Part shown: one piece after another, positions 1 to 5,295 of the stretch
Layout of the letters: each line of letters opens with the position of its first letter
Position numbering within the stretch: position 1 is the first letter of the stretch
Source: Verrucomicrobiota bacterium
GTDB taxonomy: Bacteria; Verrucomicrobiota; Verrucomicrobiia; Limisphaerales; JAEYXS01
NCBI GenBank assembly: GCA_023431185.1
Contig: JAEYXS010000064.1
Span: 1-5,295, forward strand
Direction of reading: 5' to 3'
DNA: 5,295 nt
Position numbers and translations under genes: made by a program
Notes under the pieces: generated by a model
The model's input: the letters and a program-made list of their open reading frames with translations, nothing else
The model's database searches: none
What the model was told of the DNA's origin: nothing

Positions 1-2
1 AT

Positions 3-206
3 TTCAGTGCGGAACGCGAGCGTTTGACCAAGGAATTGGAAAAAGCACGCGCCGAGATCACCAAGGTGCAGGACAAGCTGAATAACCCCAGCTTTGCCGA
101 GAAGGTGCCGGCGAAAGTCCTGGAAGAGCACAAGCAACGGCTCATCGACTGGCAGGCAAAGGAGAAGCAGATACTGGCTTCGCTGGAGAACCTGCCGCCG
201 GAGTAA
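3..206 (+). CDS. valS: Valyl-tRNA synthetase, C-terminal end (5' truncated by window)
   Basis: Only the last 67 codons are present. The frame is open from the window edge and ends at TAA 204-206. The peptide is highly charged and alpha-helical, with heptad-like Leu/Ile spacing (ERERLTKELEKARAEITKVQ), followed by KLNNPSFAEKVPAKVLEEHKQRL and a Glu-rich end. This order (charged helix, 'KL-NPxFxxKAPxxVxxxE' turn, second charged helix) is characteristic of the C-terminal antiparallel coiled-coil arm of bacterial ValRS, which contacts the outer corner of tRNA-Val. The enzyme charges tRNA-Val with valine in the cytoplasm. The catalytic HIGH/KMSKS core and the editing domain lie outside the window. 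The TTG at 24 is an internal Leu codon, not a start. A terminator follows 27 bp after the stop, so this is the last gene of its transcript. A different coiled-coil protein is possible but less likely given the NPxF turn. Confidence 0.85.
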   Translation, partial: FSAERERLTKELEKARAEITKVQDKLNNPSFAEKVPAKVLEEHKQRLIDWQAKEKQILASLENLPPE

Positions 207-233
207 GGGCTATCACAGCAAATTTCAGGAACT

Positions 234-267
234 GGCCGGGAACAGCCTTCCCGGCCGTTTCTTTTTC
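234..267 (+). terminator. Intrinsic (Rho-independent) terminator after valS
   Basis: A perfect 9-bp GC-rich stem (GGCCGGGAA, 234-242; TTCCCGGCC, 248-256) with a 5-nt loop CAGCC is followed by a T-rich run, GTTTCTTTTTC, at 257-267. It lies 27 bp after the valS stop and ends about 75 bp before the preferred antiporter start. It should therefore separate valS transcription from the next unit. Confidence 0.88.
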
Positions 268-280
268 TCGAGTGGTTGGC

Positions 281-308
281 TTGGGAATTTCGGCTGCGAA
301 TTTATTTT
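281..308 (+). promoter_or_regulatory. Weak promoter candidate for the antiporter-phosphatase pair
   Basis: TTGGGA (281-286) and TATTTT (303-308) are separated by 16 bp. They lie just after the valS terminator and about 35 bp before the preferred GTG start at 342. A promoter is needed here because the terminator isolates the downstream genes. The match to a sigma70-type consensus is only partial, and promoter rules in this group are poorly known, so this is a positional guess. Confidence 0.2.
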
Positions 309-341
309 GCGCTATGCAATCCACCCCTTAGACTCCGGCGC

Positions 342-2060
342 GTGGAGCATCATAGTGTCTTAAACGACATGGCGATATGCATCGTGGCCGCCTGGCTGCT
401 GGGCATCGTCGGCCAGTTGCTGCGGCAGCCGCTGATACTTATGTATCTGCTGGCGGGGGTCATCATCGGTCCGCGCGTAATGCAGATGGTCAGTGCGCAG
501 GAATCCATCAAGACCATCTCCGATCTCGGCCTCATTTTGCTCCTCTTCATGATCGGTCTCGAGATTGATCTGAAAAAGATTCTGGGTGCTGGCAAGCTCA
601 TCACCCTGACAGCAGTCTCGCAGATATTCGGTGGTTTCGCATTCTCCTTTGTCTTCTTCTGGCTGCTCCGGACCTCGTTGGATAATTCACTGAGCATCGC
701 CTACCTCATCGTGGCCAGCGTGCTGAGCAGCACGGTCATCATCGTCAAGATCCTGTATGACAAGCGGGAGTTGGACACCTTTGCCGGCCGGTTGACGCTG
801 GGCGTCCTCGTCTTGCAAGACCTCGTGGCGATCGTGCTGCTGGCCATCCAGCCGAACTTGAACGACCCCCAGATCAGTGTTTTTGTCATCTCTCTGTGCA
901 AGGCCGCGTTCCTGATTCTCGTCGCCTTTGTGGTCAGCCGTTATTTTTTGCCGCCTTTGTTTCGCAGTATTGCGCGATTACCGGAACTGGTACTGGTCGG
1001 CGCCATCGGCTGGTGCTTCTGGGTTTCATGGATGGCCAGCAACCTGGGGCTCTCTGCGGAGATGGGTGCCTTGGTGGCCGGCGTGGCGCTTTCCACGTTC
1101 CCTTACACTCTTGATGTCACGGCCAAGGTCACCAGTTTGCGCGACTTTTTCGTGACGCTGTTCTTTGTGGCCTTGGGCATGAACATCCCGGAACCGAACT
1201 TTGACATGATCCGGGGCGCTTTAATCTTCTGCGCCATCTTGGTGGTGGGCCGGTTCATCACGGTCTTCATTCCCATGCTCAAGATGCACTGCGGGCATCG
1301 GGCCAGCTTGCTCACCTCGATCAATCTCGCACAAGTCAGCGAGTTCTCTTTGGTCATCGTGGCTTTGGGTCTCCAATACGGTCACATCACGGATGCCACG
1401 GCTGGCATCGTGAGCTATGCGTTCGTCATCATGGCCATCGTCTCGACTTATGCCATCGCCAATGCGGAATCCATCATCCGCCGGATGAGCACCTTGTTGA
1501 GCGATGTGAACGTGGACGATCTGAATGAAGAGGGCTCCACCCTGAACATGCATGGTGGCAATCCGAAGATATTCCTGCTCGGCTTCTCCTGGGCAGCCAG
1601 CTCCTTGCTGGATGACATCCGCCGCAAGCAGCCGGATCTGGTGCGCGACCTGGCCGTCATCGACTTCAATCCGCAGGTGACCGAAGGATTGAAGAAGCGG
1701 AATGTCCGCGTCATCTATGGTGACATCAGCCAGCGCGACACCTTGCTGCATTCGGGAGTGGATACGGCCGAGATCATCGTCTGCACCTTGCCGAACAGCA
1801 TCTTGAAAGGCACCACGAACCAGAAGCTGGTGCGCATGCTGCGGGAGATCAATCCGCACGCGAAGATCATCATGCACGCGGAATACTTCGCCGATCTGCC
1901 GGCGCTTTATTCGGCGGGTGCCAGCTACGTCAGTGTGCCGCGTCTCACGGAGGCTGTCGAACTGCTGGAGATGATCGATGCCGCCAATAAAGACCTGCTG
2001 GATGAAAAACGTGCCGCGCAGGAAACCTTCGTCAAGAAACGCGACGAAGTAATCCCCTGA
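342..2060 (+). CDS. CPA2-family monovalent cation:proton antiporter with RCK (TrkA-N) domain, Kef-like
   Basis: This is a 572-residue inner-membrane exchanger. Residues about 9-375 form the Na+/H+-exchanger (CPA2) domain, with roughly twelve hydrophobic helices. Family signatures are LRQPLILMYLLAGVIIGP (27-44), LLLFMIGLEIDLKKI (66-80), SSTVIIVKIL (129-138), the Gln-Asp pair of the ion-binding site in LVLQDLVAI (159-160), LFFVALGMNI (273-282) and NLAQVSEFSLVI (328-339). Residues about 408-538 form a cytoplasmic Rossmann-like RCK/TrkA-N domain: NPKIFLLGF first strand, acidic strand-2 end in VIDF (Asp441), YGDISQRDTL (459-468). No TrkA-C domain follows; a short charged tail ends the protein. Such proteins exchange K+ or Na+ for H+ and are often gated by nucleotides; the ion cannot be read from sequence. 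The glycine loop is degenerate (GFSWAAS, 414-420). GTG 342 is preferred because it gives MEHHSVLNDMAICIVAAW, directly entering helix 1. TTG 276 lies almost on the terminator, and ATG 369 would shorten helix 1. No Shine-Dalgarno is visible. Confidence 0.9.
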   Translation: MEHHSVLNDMAICIVAAWLLGIVGQLLRQPLILMYLLAGVIIGPRVMQMVSAQESIKTISDLGLILLLFMIGLEIDLKKILGAGKLITLTAVSQIFGGFAFSFVFFWLLRTSLDNSLSIAYLIVASVLSSTVIIVKILYDKRELDTFAGRLTLGVLVLQDLVAIVLLAIQPNLNDPQISVFVISLCKAAFLILVAFVVSRYFLPPLFRSIARLPELVLVGAIGWCFWVSWMASNLGLSAEMGALVAGVALSTFPYTLDVTAKVTSLRDFFVTLFFVALGMNIPEPNFDMIRGALIFCAILVVGRFITVFIPMLKMHCGHRASLLTSINLAQVSEFSLVIVALGLQYGHITDATAGIVSYAFVIMAIVSTYAIANAESIIRRMSTLLSDVNVDDLNEEGSTLNMHGGNPKIFLLGFSWAASSLLDDIRRKQPDLVRDLAVIDFNPQVTEGLKKRNVRVIYGDISQRDTLLHSGVDTAEIIVCTLPNSILKGTTNQKLVRMLREINPHAKIIMHAEYFADLPALYSAGASYVSVPRLTEAVELLEMIDAANKDLLDEKRAAQETFVKKRDEVIP

Positions 2061-2078
2061 TCATCCGTCCCATTTTCC

Positions 2079-2891
2079 ATGAAGCTTTCCGAACTGAACC
2101 GGGCCTTGAAAACGGCCGTCACCGCTGCCCAGGCTGCCGGGGCCTTGATGCGCAAAAACCTCGGCTCCACCAAGGTCATCAACGAAGCCACGCAACACGA
2201 CATCAAGCTGGAGCTGGACGTGCGCTGCCAGAAGCTCATCGAGAAGACGTTGCGGAAGGCGTTTCCGGCCATCGCCATCTTGGGTGAAGAAGGCATACTG
2301 GGCGATACGAGTGCTGAATATCGCTGGGTCGTGGATCCGATCGATGGCACGGTGAATTTCACTTACGGCCTCCCGCACGCGTGCGTGTCCATCGCTTTGC
2401 AAAAGCGCGGTGAGACGGCGAAAGAACGGAAACAGAGCGGTTACCCGGATGGCTACACGACCATCATTGGCGTGGTCTATGATCCTTTCTGCAAAGATTT
2501 GTGGACGGCCATCAAGGGGCAGCAGGCGCAGTTGAACGGCAAGAAGATTTCCGTGAGCAAGCGCACGAAACTGCAGGAGAGCATCGTGGCGATGGGTTTT
2601 GCCAAATACGAATCCACGCTGGCGAAGATGTTGCCGGTCTTCAACAAGCTGGTGCACAAGGTGCGCAAGATCCGCATCATGGGTGCGGCGGCGCTCTCGA
2701 TGACTTATGTGTCCAATGGCCGCATGGATGCCTACAAGGAATACGGCGTGCGCCTGTGGGATATCGCGGCGGGCGGGCTCATCGTGGAGTGTGCCGGTGG
2801 GGAATTCTGGCGGCGCGCGGTAGATGACCAGCACGGCTACGAGATCGTGGTGAGCAATGGGAAGCTGCGGAAGCTGATTGAGGAGGATTAA
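2079..2891 (+). CDS. Inositol monophosphatase (SuhB/IMPase) family protein
   Basis: This 270-residue protein has the usual length for the Mg2+-dependent, Li+-sensitive IMPase family, which hydrolyses myo-inositol-1-phosphate or related sugar and nucleotide phosphates in the cytoplasm. All metal-site motifs are present: Asp47 in LELDVRCQ, GEEG with Glu70 and Glu71, the signature WVVDPIDGTVNF (83-94, with Asp86, Asp89 and Thr91), and LWDIAAGG (226-233, with Asp228). GAAALSMTYVSNGRMDAY (202-219) is the conserved substrate-side helix. An insertion of roughly 15 residues (about 112-127, rich in Lys, Arg and Glu) sits just before GVVYDP, where SuhB proteins usually have a short turn. The ATG starts 18 bp after the antiporter stop, with no Shine-Dalgarno, so co-transcription and perhaps translational coupling are likely. 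Substrate is uncertain: inositol-1-phosphate, histidinol phosphate, fructose-1,6-bisphosphate and a SuhB-like RNA-polymerase role are all known in this superfamily. Confidence 0.92.
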   Translation: MKLSELNRALKTAVTAAQAAGALMRKNLGSTKVINEATQHDIKLELDVRCQKLIEKTLRKAFPAIAILGEEGILGDTSAEYRWVVDPIDGTVNFTYGLPHACVSIALQKRGETAKERKQSGYPDGYTTIIGVVYDPFCKDLWTAIKGQQAQLNGKKISVSKRTKLQESIVAMGFAKYESTLAKMLPVFNKLVHKVRKIRIMGAAALSMTYVSNGRMDAYKEYGVRLWDIAAGGLIVECAGGEFWRRAVDDQHGYEIVVSNGKLRKLIEED

Positions 2892-2915
2892 GTTTTCGTT
2901 AAACAGTTAAAACGA

Positions 2916-2950
2916 AAAACCGTTGAATCGATTCACGATTCAACGGTTTT
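2916..2950. terminator. Bidirectional terminator between convergent genes
   Basis: A perfect 15-bp stem (AAAACCGTTGAATCG, 2916-2930; CGATTCAACGGTTTT, 2936-2950) encloses the 5-nt loop ATTCA. On the plus strand it ends in TTTT, 25-59 bp past the phosphatase stop. On the minus strand the T run is longer (TTTTT, then CG, then TTTT), 21-55 bp past the sulfatase stop. The A-flanked and T-flanked symmetry and the position between convergent genes fit a shared terminator, likely stronger for the sulfatase. Confidence 0.88.
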
Positions 2951-2970
2951 GACGTTTCAACGAATTGAAC

Positions 2971-4482
2971 TCAGCGGATCTTCTGGTCCGGCAGTTCGCC
3001 CTTGATGCCTTCATCCATTGGCATCGTGTCCGGATTGGCGCCGGCGGCCAGGATGAGTTTGTCCAGTTCGGCGCGGAGCTCGGCGGCCTTGAGTTTCATG
3101 AGCGGCTCGTGGATGAGGTTGACCGCTTCATCGGGGTCAGCCGTCACGTGGTAGAGCTCCTCCATGTGCTTGTCCTTGCTGCCGTCGCCGTGCGGGTAGC
3201 GGATGTATTTCCAGTTGTCCGTGCGGATGGCGCGGACGTTGGGTGTGTATGGGAACTGTTTCTCGTAGTTGTATTCGTAATACCAGGAGGAGCGCCAGTC
3301 CTTGACCTTGCCCTGCACGAGCGGTTTCCAGGAACGGCCATGGATGCCGACGATCTCTTCCGCACCGCAGAGGTCGAGGATGGACGGCGCGAAATCCAGG
3401 GTGAGCACCTGTTGCTCGATGACTTTCGGGCTCTTCGTGAGGCCGGGATAGCGGACGACGAGCGGCACGCGGATGCTGGGCTCGTGGGCGGTGCGCTTGT
3501 CCACCATGCCGTGCTCGCCGTTGAGCAGACCGTTGTCCGCGGTGAAGATGAAGATCGTGTTGTCCAGTTCGCCCATCTCTTTGAGCTGGTTGTAGAGGAG
3601 GCCCACGCTGTCATCGACGGAGAGGATGGTGCCCCAGTAGGCGCGGGTCATGTTCTCAAAGGCTGTGACACCGGCCGGTGAGGTATCCGGGAAATTCTTG
3701 CGCCACTCGAAGAGCGGGCCGTAGATGCCGTGCCAGGTGCTGAGGCGCTGTTGCACCCAGGTGGGTTTCTTGTCGAGCTGGAACGCGGTGTAAGGGTAGG
3801 GCACACGGACATCGTTGAAGGTGTTCGTGTATTTCGGCTCCGGGAAATAGAAGCTGTGCGGGGCCTTGTGGCCGAGCATGAGCAGGAAGGGCTGACCGGG
3901 CTGACGATCCTTCATCCAGTTGATCGCAAGGTCGGTGACGACGTGGGTGTAGTAGCCGGGAATCACCTTGCGTGTGCCGTCCACGTTGAACTCGGTGTCG
4001 TAATATTTGCCCTGGCCTTTGTGGGTGACGAAGTAATCGAAGCCGGGGCGCTTCTCGTCATTGTTCTCACCCATGTGCCATTTACCGATGTAAGCGGTCT
4101 GGTAACCGGCATCCTGCAAACGGCGAGGGAAACTGACCATGTCCCGGGGATACTCTGTGAAATTATCCTTCACGCCATGCCTGTGGGCGTAAACGCCACT
4201 GAGGATGGAGGCGCGGCTGGGCGAACAAAGCGAGGTGGTGCAGAAGGCGTTCTTGAAATACACGCCTTCCTTGCCGAGGCGGTCGATGTTGGGCGTCTTG
4301 ATGTGCGGGTTCAGGCCGGACAGACCGATGGTATCCCAGCGCTGGTCATCCGTGAGGACGAAGACGACGTTGGGCTGTTTCCTGGAGGCGGCGTGGGACT
4401 GGCCAGTGGAGCCCAAGACAAAAGCAACGGCGATGAGCGCGACCAAGGCCGCCCGACTAAAGTATGTGCGCAAGAGCTTCAT
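2971..4482 (-). CDS. Secreted Cys-type sulfatase (alkaline phosphatase superfamily, S1 family)
   Basis: This 503-residue exported arylsulfatase-type enzyme hydrolyses sulfate esters, probably on a sulfated polysaccharide or glycosaminoglycan. Residues 1-31 are a signal peptide: MKLLRTYFSR, then a hydrophobic core, cleavage predicted after SHA. The mature protein begins with NVVFVLTDDQRWDTIG (38-53), whose Asp45 and Asp46 bind Ca2+. CSPSR (86-90) is the sulfatase signature, with Cys86 the residue converted to formylglycine and Arg90 stabilising it. Other expected active-site residues are Lys134 and His136 (IGKWHMGE), His209 (HKAPH), Asp316 and Asn317 (FTADNG) and Lys329 (VDKR). The C-terminal subdomain holds the typical RTDNWKYIRYP and ELYHVTADPDEAVNL motifs (419-456). 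The ATG at 4482 is chosen because it starts the signal peptide; the frame stays open 26 codons upstream, but that stretch lacks protein character. Overall sequence resembles N-acetylglucosamine-6-sulfatase-like groups; the substrate is not determined. It is convergent with the phosphatase gene and no maturation enzyme lies in the window. Confidence 0.95.
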   Translation of the reverse strand: MKLLRTYFSRAALVALIAVAFVLGSTGQSHAASRKQPNVVFVLTDDQRWDTIGLSGLNPHIKTPNIDRLGKEGVYFKNAFCTTSLCSPSRASILSGVYAHRHGVKDNFTEYPRDMVSFPRRLQDAGYQTAYIGKWHMGENNDEKRPGFDYFVTHKGQGKYYDTEFNVDGTRKVIPGYYTHVVTDLAINWMKDRQPGQPFLLMLGHKAPHSFYFPEPKYTNTFNDVRVPYPYTAFQLDKKPTWVQQRLSTWHGIYGPLFEWRKNFPDTSPAGVTAFENMTRAYWGTILSVDDSVGLLYNQLKEMGELDNTIFIFTADNGLLNGEHGMVDKRTAHEPSIRVPLVVRYPGLTKSPKVIEQQVLTLDFAPSILDLCGAEEIVGIHGRSWKPLVQGKVKDWRSSWYYEYNYEKQFPYTPNVRAIRTDNWKYIRYPHGDGSKDKHMEELYHVTADPDEAVNLIHEPLMKLKAAELRAELDKLILAAGANPDTMPMDEGIKGELPDQKIR

Positions 4483-4498
4483 AGGTGGAATGCCGTAA

Positions 4499-4527
4499 AG
4501 GGTAGCTGGGAACGGGGCCGGGTGCAA
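4499..4527 (-). promoter_or_regulatory. Weak promoter candidate for the sulfatase gene
   Basis: Read on the minus strand, TTGCAC (4527-4522) and TACCCT (4504-4499) are separated by exactly 17 bp and end 16 bp before the sulfatase ATG. Each hexamer matches the sigma70 consensus at only about half its positions. Spacing and placement are the main support. A transcript from here would have a very short leader, which agrees with the missing Shine-Dalgarno. Confidence 0.2.
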
Positions 4528-4547
4528 ACGGGAAGTGAGGGGAGAAA

Positions 4548-4575
4548 CCACAGAATACACGGAATACGCGGAAAG
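4548..4575. repeat. Short tandem motif of dispersed-repeat type (GAATACACG / GAATACGCG)
   Basis: After ACCACA, two adjacent 9-bp units, GAATACACG (4553-4561) and GAATACGCG (4562-4570), differ at one base and are followed by a partial unit GAAA. From general knowledge, 'accacagaatacacggaatac'-like strings recur between genes in many environmental bacterial genomes, including Verrucomicrobia and Planctomycetes, and give rise to spurious TEYTEY or HRIHGI peptides. Only this one copy lies in the window, so genome-wide repetition is inferred. Confidence 0.5.
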
Positions 4576-4600
4576 TGGAGCGGGTCGCCGATCTGGAAAC

Positions 4601-4629
4601 GATCGCCCTCGCGGGAGAGAAGGGCGATC
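4601..4629. repeat. Inverted repeat / hairpin in the sulfatase upstream gap
   Basis: GATCGCCCT (4601-4609) and AGGGCGATC (4621-4629) form a perfect 9-bp stem around an 11-nt loop. There is no T run on either side, so it is not a canonical terminator. It lies 56 bp past the stop of the 161-residue gene on the minus strand and about 120 bp before the sulfatase start. It could limit read-through, stabilise a 3' end, or belong to the same intergenic element as the neighbouring tandem motif. Confidence 0.5.
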
Positions 4630-4684
4630 AAATGGCCAAAGCTCCGGCTGCGCAAAGGATGCCGATCCAGTTCGGGTTCATCGT

Positions 4685-5170
4685 TCAACACTTCAGCTTC
4701 TTAAAAATATCCATGGAGACATGAAAATCCTCCGGCTCACCAAAGAAATAACGCTTTTCGACAAACGCGAAAGGGCTCCATTGGAACGGGCCGGAACTCC
4801 GGTTGAACTGCACTACCCAGCAGCCTTGTGCATCCTTTACCCATTCCGCCGGGTTGATGGAATGCAGGATCACAAAGTCCCCCAGGTAAATACCAAGGCG
4901 GATGATCCAGTCGTAAAAGGCGTTTCCACTTTGAAATACACTGACAAAGTCTAGGGCGAACTGGTGGAAGTGTTCAGACAGAAAACCGACAACCTCGGGG
5001 TAATCATCCAGCTCCAGCAACGGGGGGAAGTTGGGAGCTATGCGGAAGTGGTTGGTCTGGCGGCATTCCGTGAATTCGGCGGCCCCGTATGACTGAAGGC
5101 GTTTTTTCCTGCGGGCACGCTGGCCGGTGATCAGATACCAAAAGTAGAATGGATAACCGAGCAGTTTCAT
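4685..5170 (-). CDS. Hypothetical protein, 161 residues, family not recognised
   Basis: I do not recognise a named family with confidence. The protein starts with a short aromatic hydrophobic stretch (LLGYPFYFWYLITG, 3-16) followed by a basic cluster (RARRKKR, 18-24). This could be a weak membrane anchor with an inside-positive flank, though it is short for a full transmembrane helix. The rest looks like a compact soluble alpha/beta domain rich in Phe, Trp and Asp, with LGIYLGDFVILHS (92-104), EWVKDAQGCWVVQFN (109-123) and a C-terminal FGEPEDFHVSMDIFKKL (143-159). The LGxYLG...W...G.W pattern recalls small domain-of-unknown-function families, but this is only a resemblance. Balanced composition and globular character support a real gene. 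The ATG (5170-5168) is immediately preceded by an in-frame TAA (5173-5171), so it is the earliest possible start; no Shine-Dalgarno is visible. The gene lies 202 bp upstream of the sulfatase on the same strand, so co-transcription is possible but not required. Confidence 0.68.
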   Translation of the reverse strand: MKLLGYPFYFWYLITGQRARRKKRLQSYGAAEFTECRQTNHFRIAPNFPPLLELDDYPEVVGFLSEHFHQFALDFVSVFQSGNAFYDWIIRLGIYLGDFVILHSINPAEWVKDAQGCWVVQFNRSSGPFQWSPFAFVEKRYFFGEPEDFHVSMDIFKKLKC

Positions 5171-5295
5171 TTAGAGCGGTTTAAAAAATACTGTAGCCGA
5201 TTGTTTAGGGGGCGAAGGGAGCGGTCTTTTTGGGTGGTGGCGTCGTTTCGGCTCAGTCACAGGGTCTTTGGAACCTGCCCCTTCGCCAAAGCCTC
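5171..5295. other. Right-edge segment with no supported gene
   Basis: These 125 bp lead into the 161-residue gene on the minus strand and so probably hold its promoter. An AT-rich patch lies at 5180-5190, directly before its start. A 9-bp inverted repeat (GGCGAAGGG, 5211-5219; CCCTTCGCC, 5279-5287) spans a 59-bp gap. Frames are open on both strands by chance or because a gene enters from the right, but none has a start, a family motif or a convincing composition. Confidence 0.4.

Noticed and set aside
276..341. Longer antiporter starting at TTG 276 (22 extra residues)
   Set aside because: The start would lie within 10 bp of the end of the valS terminator, leaving no room for a promoter and leader, and the added peptide lacks family character.
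1221..1877. Minus-strand open frame opposite the antiporter (218 codons)
   Set aside because: Asp/His/Gln-rich composition typical of an antisense shadow; the plus strand here encodes the end of the membrane domain and the RCK domain.
2061..2834. Minus-strand open frame opposite the IMPase gene (257 codons)
   Set aside because: His/Arg/Leu-rich shadow of a well-supported gene, with no motif of its own.
2881..2886. AGGAGG, a perfect Shine-Dalgarno-like string
   Set aside because: It encodes the Glu-Glu near the end of the IMPase protein and is followed by its stop codon and a terminator, with no plus-strand start in range.
2965..3681. Long plus-strand open frame opposite the sulfatase (238 codons)
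   Set aside because: It is antisense to a gene with clear catalytic motifs; its Val/Asp/Glu/Ala-rich composition is the expected shadow of GC-rich third positions, with no domain visible.
4483..4560. 26-residue N-terminal extension of the sulfatase
   Set aside because: It would bury the signal peptide inside the protein; the ATG at 4482 starts a textbook signal sequence.
4628..4681. 17-codon minus-strand peptide MNPNWIGILCAAGALAI followed by TGA
   Set aside because: It resembles the start of a membrane or secreted protein but stops at once; neither downstream frame continues a recognisable protein, so a gene remnant cannot be supported.
4479..4691. 70-codon minus-strand frame from GTG 4691 between the hypothetical gene and the sulfatase
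   Set aside because: It covers the tandem motif and hairpin, has no domain signal, overlaps the sulfatase start, and looks like a spurious frame of an intergenic repeat.
3730..4704. Second long plus-strand open frame opposite the sulfatase (324 codons)
   Set aside because: Same shadow effect; its C-terminal part runs into the non-coding repeat-like gap and shows no protein family signal.
1..5295. CRISPR array, tRNA, rRNA, transposase, phage or toxin-antitoxin system
   Set aside because: Read through both strands: no regularly spaced repeats, no cloverleaf-like segment, and no transposase, integrase or toxin motif was seen.

Overview
The window carries four genes that are complete or nearly so, plus the tail of a fifth. 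Gene content points to a Gram-negative heterotroph, most likely of the PVC group and probably Verrucomicrobiota. The reasons are a secreted Cys-type sulfatase of the kind these bacteria carry in large numbers, moderately high GC with GC-rich third positions, and no Shine-Dalgarno sequence before any of the four visible starts. The taxon is an inference from style; no marker gene settles it.

Left part, plus strand (1-2891). The window opens inside the 3' end of a gene that reads like the C-terminal coiled-coil arm of valyl-tRNA synthetase (3-206). A strong intrinsic terminator follows (234-267). Next come a CPA2-family cation:proton antiporter with a cytoplasmic RCK/TrkA-N domain (best start GTG 342, end 2060) and, 18 bp later, an inositol monophosphatase (SuhB)-type phosphatase (2079-2891). 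The short gap suggests these two are co-transcribed. A long perfect hairpin (2916-2950) lies between the phosphatase and the convergent sulfatase and can end transcription from both sides.

Right part, minus strand (2971-5170). A complete exported sulfatase (4482 down to 2971) carries the C-S-P-S-R formylglycine motif and a clear signal peptide. Behind its start is a roughly 200-bp non-coding gap. It holds a short tandem motif (GAATACACG/GAATACGCG) and a 9-bp-stem hairpin, and resembles a dispersed intergenic element. Beyond it a 161-residue protein of unknown function is encoded (5170 down to 4685). The last 125 bp contain no gene I can support.

Functionally the genes form three units: translation (ValS), cation homeostasis with a phosphomonoesterase, and sulfated-glycan breakdown. 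I see no evidence that they form one pathway. The window is mostly ordinary chromosome. The points most worth a second look are the degenerate nucleotide-binding loop of the antiporter's RCK domain, the repeat-like gap at 4544-4629, the unassigned 161-residue protein, and the nested hairpins at 2892-2962.
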